A DNA stretch of 64,000 nt from Methylocystis hirsuta (lineage in GTDB: Bacteria; Pseudomonadota; Alphaproteobacteria; Rhizobiales; Beijerinckiaceae): contig NZ_QWDD01000001.1 of NCBI RefSeq assembly GCF_003722355.1, forward strand, positions 620,001-684,000, written 5' to 3'. A program made the position numbers and the translations under genes. Positions within the stretch are counted from its first letter, which is position 1. Every line of letters begins with the position of its first letter. Below are positions 61,217-64,000 of the stretch, piece by piece. Under the pieces are notes generated by a model. That model saw only the letters and a program-made list of their open reading frames with translations, searched no databases and was not told the DNA's origin.

Positions 61217-62119
61217 ATGCCCCTCACGCCCCATCTGCGCCGGCTCGAAGCCGAAGCGGTTTTCATTTTGCGGGAAGCGATGGCCGAGTTCCAGCGTCCG
61301 GTGATGCTCTATTCTATCGGCAAGGATTCGAGCGTGATGTTGCATCTCGCGCTCAAGGCCTTCTATCCAGCCAAGCCGCCCTTTCCGCTGTTGCATGTCG
61401 ACACCACGTGGAAGTTTCGCGAAATGATTACGTTCCGCGACCAAACCGCGGCGCGCGTCGAAATGGATTTGATCGTTCGCACAAATGAAGATGGTCTCAA
61501 GCGCGGCGTCTCGCCCTTCACGTGCTCCTCATCCGCATACACGCAAGCAATGAAAACCGAGGCGCTCAGGCAAGCGCTGAACGAAGGAGGATTTGACGCG
61601 GCGTTCGGCGGCGCGCGCCGCGACGAGGAGAAAAGTCGGGCGAAGGAGCGAATCTTCTCGCATCGAACTGCTTCTCATGGTTGGGATCCTAAGAGTCAGC
61701 GCCCCGAGCTTTGGCGGATCTTCAACACTCGCCTCGGCGCCGGCGAGACCATGCGAATCTTCCCGCTGTCGAATTGGACCGAGACCGACGTCTGGGATTA
61801 CATCGCCGCGGAAAACATCCCGATCGTGCCTCTTTATCTCGCAAAGGAACGGCCGATCGTCCGCCGCAACGGCGCTTACATCATGGTCGACGATGAACGG
61901 TTTCCGCTCGCGCCGGATGAAGTGGTCGAAACGCGGCGCGTGCGCTTTCGAACGCTGGGCTGCTACCCGCTGACGGGAGCGATCGAATCGGAGGCGGATA
62001 CGCTGGAGGCGATCATCGCGGAAATGCGACATGCCTCGACCTCCGAACGTCAAGGCAGGCTGATTGATTTCGATGAGGCTGCGTCCATGGAGCGAAAGAA
62101 GCGCGAGGGCTATTTCTGA
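61217..62119 (+). CDS. cysD: Sulfate adenylyltransferase subunit 2
   Basis: 300 residues. The PAPS-reductase/ATP-pyrophosphatase P-loop ([11 protein letters not shown]) and the conserved [23 protein letters not shown] and [12 protein letters not shown] stretches are present. With CysN it makes adenylyl sulfate from ATP and sulfate. It overlaps cysN/C by one base (TGATG). Such modules serve cysteine synthesis or, as NodPQ, sulfation of secreted sugars. Confidence 0.96.
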   Translation: MPLTPHLRRLEAEAVFILREAMAEFQRPVMLYSIGKDSSVMLHLALKAFYPAKPPFPLLHVDTTWKFREMITFRDQTAARVEMDLIVRTNEDGLKRGVSPFTCSSSAYTQAMKTEALRQALNEGGFDAAFGGARRDEEKSRAKERIFSHRTASHGWDPKSQRPELWRIFNTRLGAGETMRIFPLSNWTETDVWDYIAAENIPIVPLYLAKERPIVRRNGAYIMVDDERFPLAPDEVVETRRVRFRTLGCYPLTGAIESEADTLEAIIAEMRHASTSERQGRLIDFDEAASMERKKREGYF

Positions 62120-64000
62120 TGACCGCCCCGTTTATCGCAGATGCGGACATCCTCTCGAAAGCCCAGCCGAACCCGCCGCGACCCACTTTACGGGTCTTGA
62201 CCTGCGGGTCGGTCGACGACGGCAAGTCAACGCTCGTCGGGCGTCTTCTCTATGAACGTCAGCTGATCCTCGACGATCAACTTGCCGCTCTGCGCAGCGA
62301 CTCGCTGCGGCATGGAACCTTGGGCGAGGAGATCGATTTCGCCTTGCTGGTCGACGGACTTGAGGCCGAGCGCGAGCAGAGCATCACGATCGATGTCGCC
62401 TACCGCTATTTCTCCACGCCCGCGCGTTCGTTCATCATGGCCGACGCGCCCGGCCATGAGCAATATACGCGCAACATGGCGACGGCAGCGTCAAACGCCG
62501 AGTTGGCCATACTGCTCGTCGACGCCCGCAAGGGTCTGCTGACTCAGACGCGGCGACATGCGACGATCGCCTCTCTCCTTGGCGTTCGGCACATCGTGCT
62601 GGCCGTCAACAAAATGGATCTTGTTGATTACGACCAAGCCGTGTTTGAAAGAATTGTCGGCGAATTTGAAAGCGTCGCCGCGTCGCTCGCCTTTCGCTCC
62701 GTCGAAGCAATTCCCATCTCCGCCCGCTACGGGGACAATGTCGTCGCCGGCTCGGCGAATATGCCGTGGCGTGACGGCCCCAGTTTCTTGACTTATCTCG
62801 AAAACGCCGACGTCGAGACGGATGGCGGCGATGCGCCGCTGCGGCTGCCGGTGCAATGGGTCAATCGCCGAAGCGACGCCTTCCGCGGCTTCGCCGGCGC
62901 CATCGCTTCCGGCCGCCTCCAGGTTGGCGATGAAATCGTGGCCGCCGCCTCGGGACGGAAAACCACAATCGCGCGTATCGTCGCCATGGGCGGAGACCTG
63001 TTCAGCGCCGCTGCGCCGGACTCGGTTATGGTGACCTTCGCCGACGAAATCGACGCGTCTCGCGGCGACGTTCTCTGCCATCCGACAACGCGCCCGAACG
63101 TCGCCGACCAATTTGCCGCGCATCTGATTTGGATGAGCGACGACAGCCTTCTGCCTGGCCGTTCCTATCTGATCAAGATCAACGGCCGGTCTCTTGCCGC
63201 GAGCGTGACAGAAATCAAGCACAGACTCGACGTCGACACTGGCGCAAAGAGCGCCGCCAAGACGCTGAGCCTCAATGAGATCGGCTTTTGCAACGTCGCG
63301 ACCGCCGCGCCCGTCGCTTTTGATTCTTACGATGAAAACCGCACGACGGGCGCTTTTATCCTGATCGATCGCTTCAGCAATGCGACCGCCGCTGCAGGGA
63401 TCATCGCCTTTCCTCTGCGCCGTGCGACGAATATCCATCTTCAGGAGCAATCCGTCTCCAAGGCGACGCGCGCACGTCTCAAACATCAGACGCCCGCGGT
63501 CCTATGGTTTACCGGGCTTTCCGGCGCGGGAAAATCGACGATCGCCAATCTCGTCGAATCGAAGCTTGTCGAACGTCACGCCCATACGCTGATGCTCGAC
63601 GGCGACAATGTGCGGCACGGCCTCAACAAGGACCTCGGCTTTACCGAAGCCGATCGCGTCGAAAACATCCGTCGGGTGGGAGAAGTCGCGAAACTGATGG
63701 TCGAGGCGGGCTTGATCGTGCTTTGCGCCTTCATTTCCCCCTTCCGCGCCGAACGGCGGATGGTGCGCTCGCTCGTCGGAGAACAGGAGTTCGTCGAGAT
63801 CTTCATCGACGCGCCCCTCGATGTATGCAAGGAGCGTGATCCCAAGGGATTGTATAAGCGCGCGCTCGCCGGCGAGATCAAGAATTTTACCGGCGTTGAT
63901 CAGCCATACGAAGCGCCGGAATCCCCGGAATTAAGGCTCAGTTCCGCCGAACACTCGGCCGAAGCCATTGCCGACCAGATTATCGCTTATCTCGAGGCGA
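62119..64000 (+). CDS. cysNC: Bifunctional sulfate adenylyltransferase subunit 1/APS kinase, 3' end outside window
   Basis: 627 complete codons in one open frame to the window edge. The GTPase domain has GSVDDGKST (30-38), [12 protein letters not shown] and NKMD. The C-terminal APS kinase domain has GLSGAGKS (466-473), [11 protein letters not shown] and [10 protein letters not shown]. CysN drives APS formation with GTP; the fused CysC phosphorylates APS to PAPS. The fusion is common in alphaproteobacteria. Few residues are likely to be missing. Confidence 0.95.
   Translation, partial: MTAPFIADADILSKAQPNPPRPTLRVLTCGSVDDGKSTLVGRLLYERQLILDDQLAALRSDSLRHGTLGEEIDFALLVDGLEAEREQSITIDVAYRYFSTPARSFIMADAPGHEQYTRNMATAASNAELAILLVDARKGLLTQTRRHATIASLLGVRHIVLAVNKMDLVDYDQAVFERIVGEFESVAASLAFRSVEAIPISARYGDNVVAGSANMPWRDGPSFLTYLENADVETDGGDAPLRLPVQWVNRRSDAFRGFAGAIASGRLQVGDEIVAAASGRKTTIARIVAMGGDLFSAAAPDSVMVTFADEIDASRGDVLCHPTTRPNVADQFAAHLIWMSDDSLLPGRSYLIKINGRSLAASVTEIKHRLDVDTGAKSAAKTLSLNEIGFCNVATAAPVAFDSYDENRTTGAFILIDRFSNATAAAGIIAFPLRRATNIHLQEQSVSKATRARLKHQTPAVLWFTGLSGAGKSTIANLVESKLVERHAHTLMLDGDNVRHGLNKDLGFTEADRVENIRRVGEVAKLMVEAGLIVLCAFISPFRAERRMVRSLVGEQEFVEIFIDAPLDVCKERDPKGLYKRALAGEIKNFTGVDQPYEAPESPELRLSSAEHSAEAIADQIIAYLEA

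Noticed and set aside
1-64000. CRISPR array
   Set aside because: No set of regularly spaced identical repeats with variable spacers was found; the only regular array is the 23-bp iteron-like set.

Overview
The window looks like a chromosomal segment of a high-GC alphaproteobacterium. Gene content (NasT/NasS assimilatory nitrate cluster, complete Kdp system, NDUFA9-like epimerase, Rhizobiales-type REP palindrome) suggests the Hyphomicrobiales, perhaps a Methylocystis/Methylosinus-type methanotroph. That assignment is inference; there is no rRNA or pmo gene here to confirm it.

Layout. (1) 1-2.4 kb: core genes (SRPBCC protein, CysZ/EI24 membrane protein, NDUFA9-like protein) ending in tRNA-Leu(CAG). 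(2) 2475-19718: a ~17.2 kb integrated element bounded by a 14-bp direct repeat of the tRNA 3' end (TCTCCTGGGCACCA). It has a tyrosine integrase at each end, both with their 5' ends facing the att site. Inside are a type II restriction-modification pair, two plasmid-style helix-turn-helix genes, an iteron-like array with an adjacent AT-rich stretch (candidate replication origin), a 162-bp structured inverted repeat beside a possible mobilisation-gene relic (candidate transfer origin), a DUF262/HNH-type defence gene, a soluble VirD4-like ATPase, a trypsin-like protease, a replication-relaxation gene cut off by an IS21-family element, and an AlpA-small-small-RepA-like ATPase operon. (3) 20.2-34.1 kb: assimilatory nitrate cluster, all on the + strand: outer-membrane barrel, NasT, NasS, FAD reductase, NirA, flavin reductase, NasA, NarK-type transporter, and a PP2C-kinase fusion. 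I find two separate sigma-54 (-24/-12) promoters, each followed by paired hexaloop hairpins with A at loop position 1 and G at position 4, the ANTAR/NasT RNA signature. One sits before the barrel-nasTS genes and one before the reductase genes. (4) 34.3-39.5 kb: small and poorly known genes plus a CYTH-CHAD protein. (5) 39.8-48.0 kb: kdpFABCDE on the - strand with two further tiny membrane ORFs ahead of kdpF. (6) 48.2-55.1 kb: TetR regulator divergent from an OMF-MFP-RND efflux operon, with a palindromic operator on the promoter. (7) 55.6-60.9 kb: an AT-richer orphan gene, an IS5-family element, and a type I secretion locus whose ABC transporter has lost its 5' part at the IS. (8) 61.2 kb to the end: cysD and a bifunctional cysN/C that runs off the window.

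How it works together: the nas cluster reads as one module for nitrate entry (outer-membrane barrel and NarK), reduction (NasA, NirA, two flavoprotein partners) and nitrate sensing (NasS-NasT acting on two leaders), with sigma-54 giving nitrogen-limitation control. The tRNA-Leu element reads as an integrative, possibly self-replicating and mobilisable, carrier of defence genes that has begun to decay.
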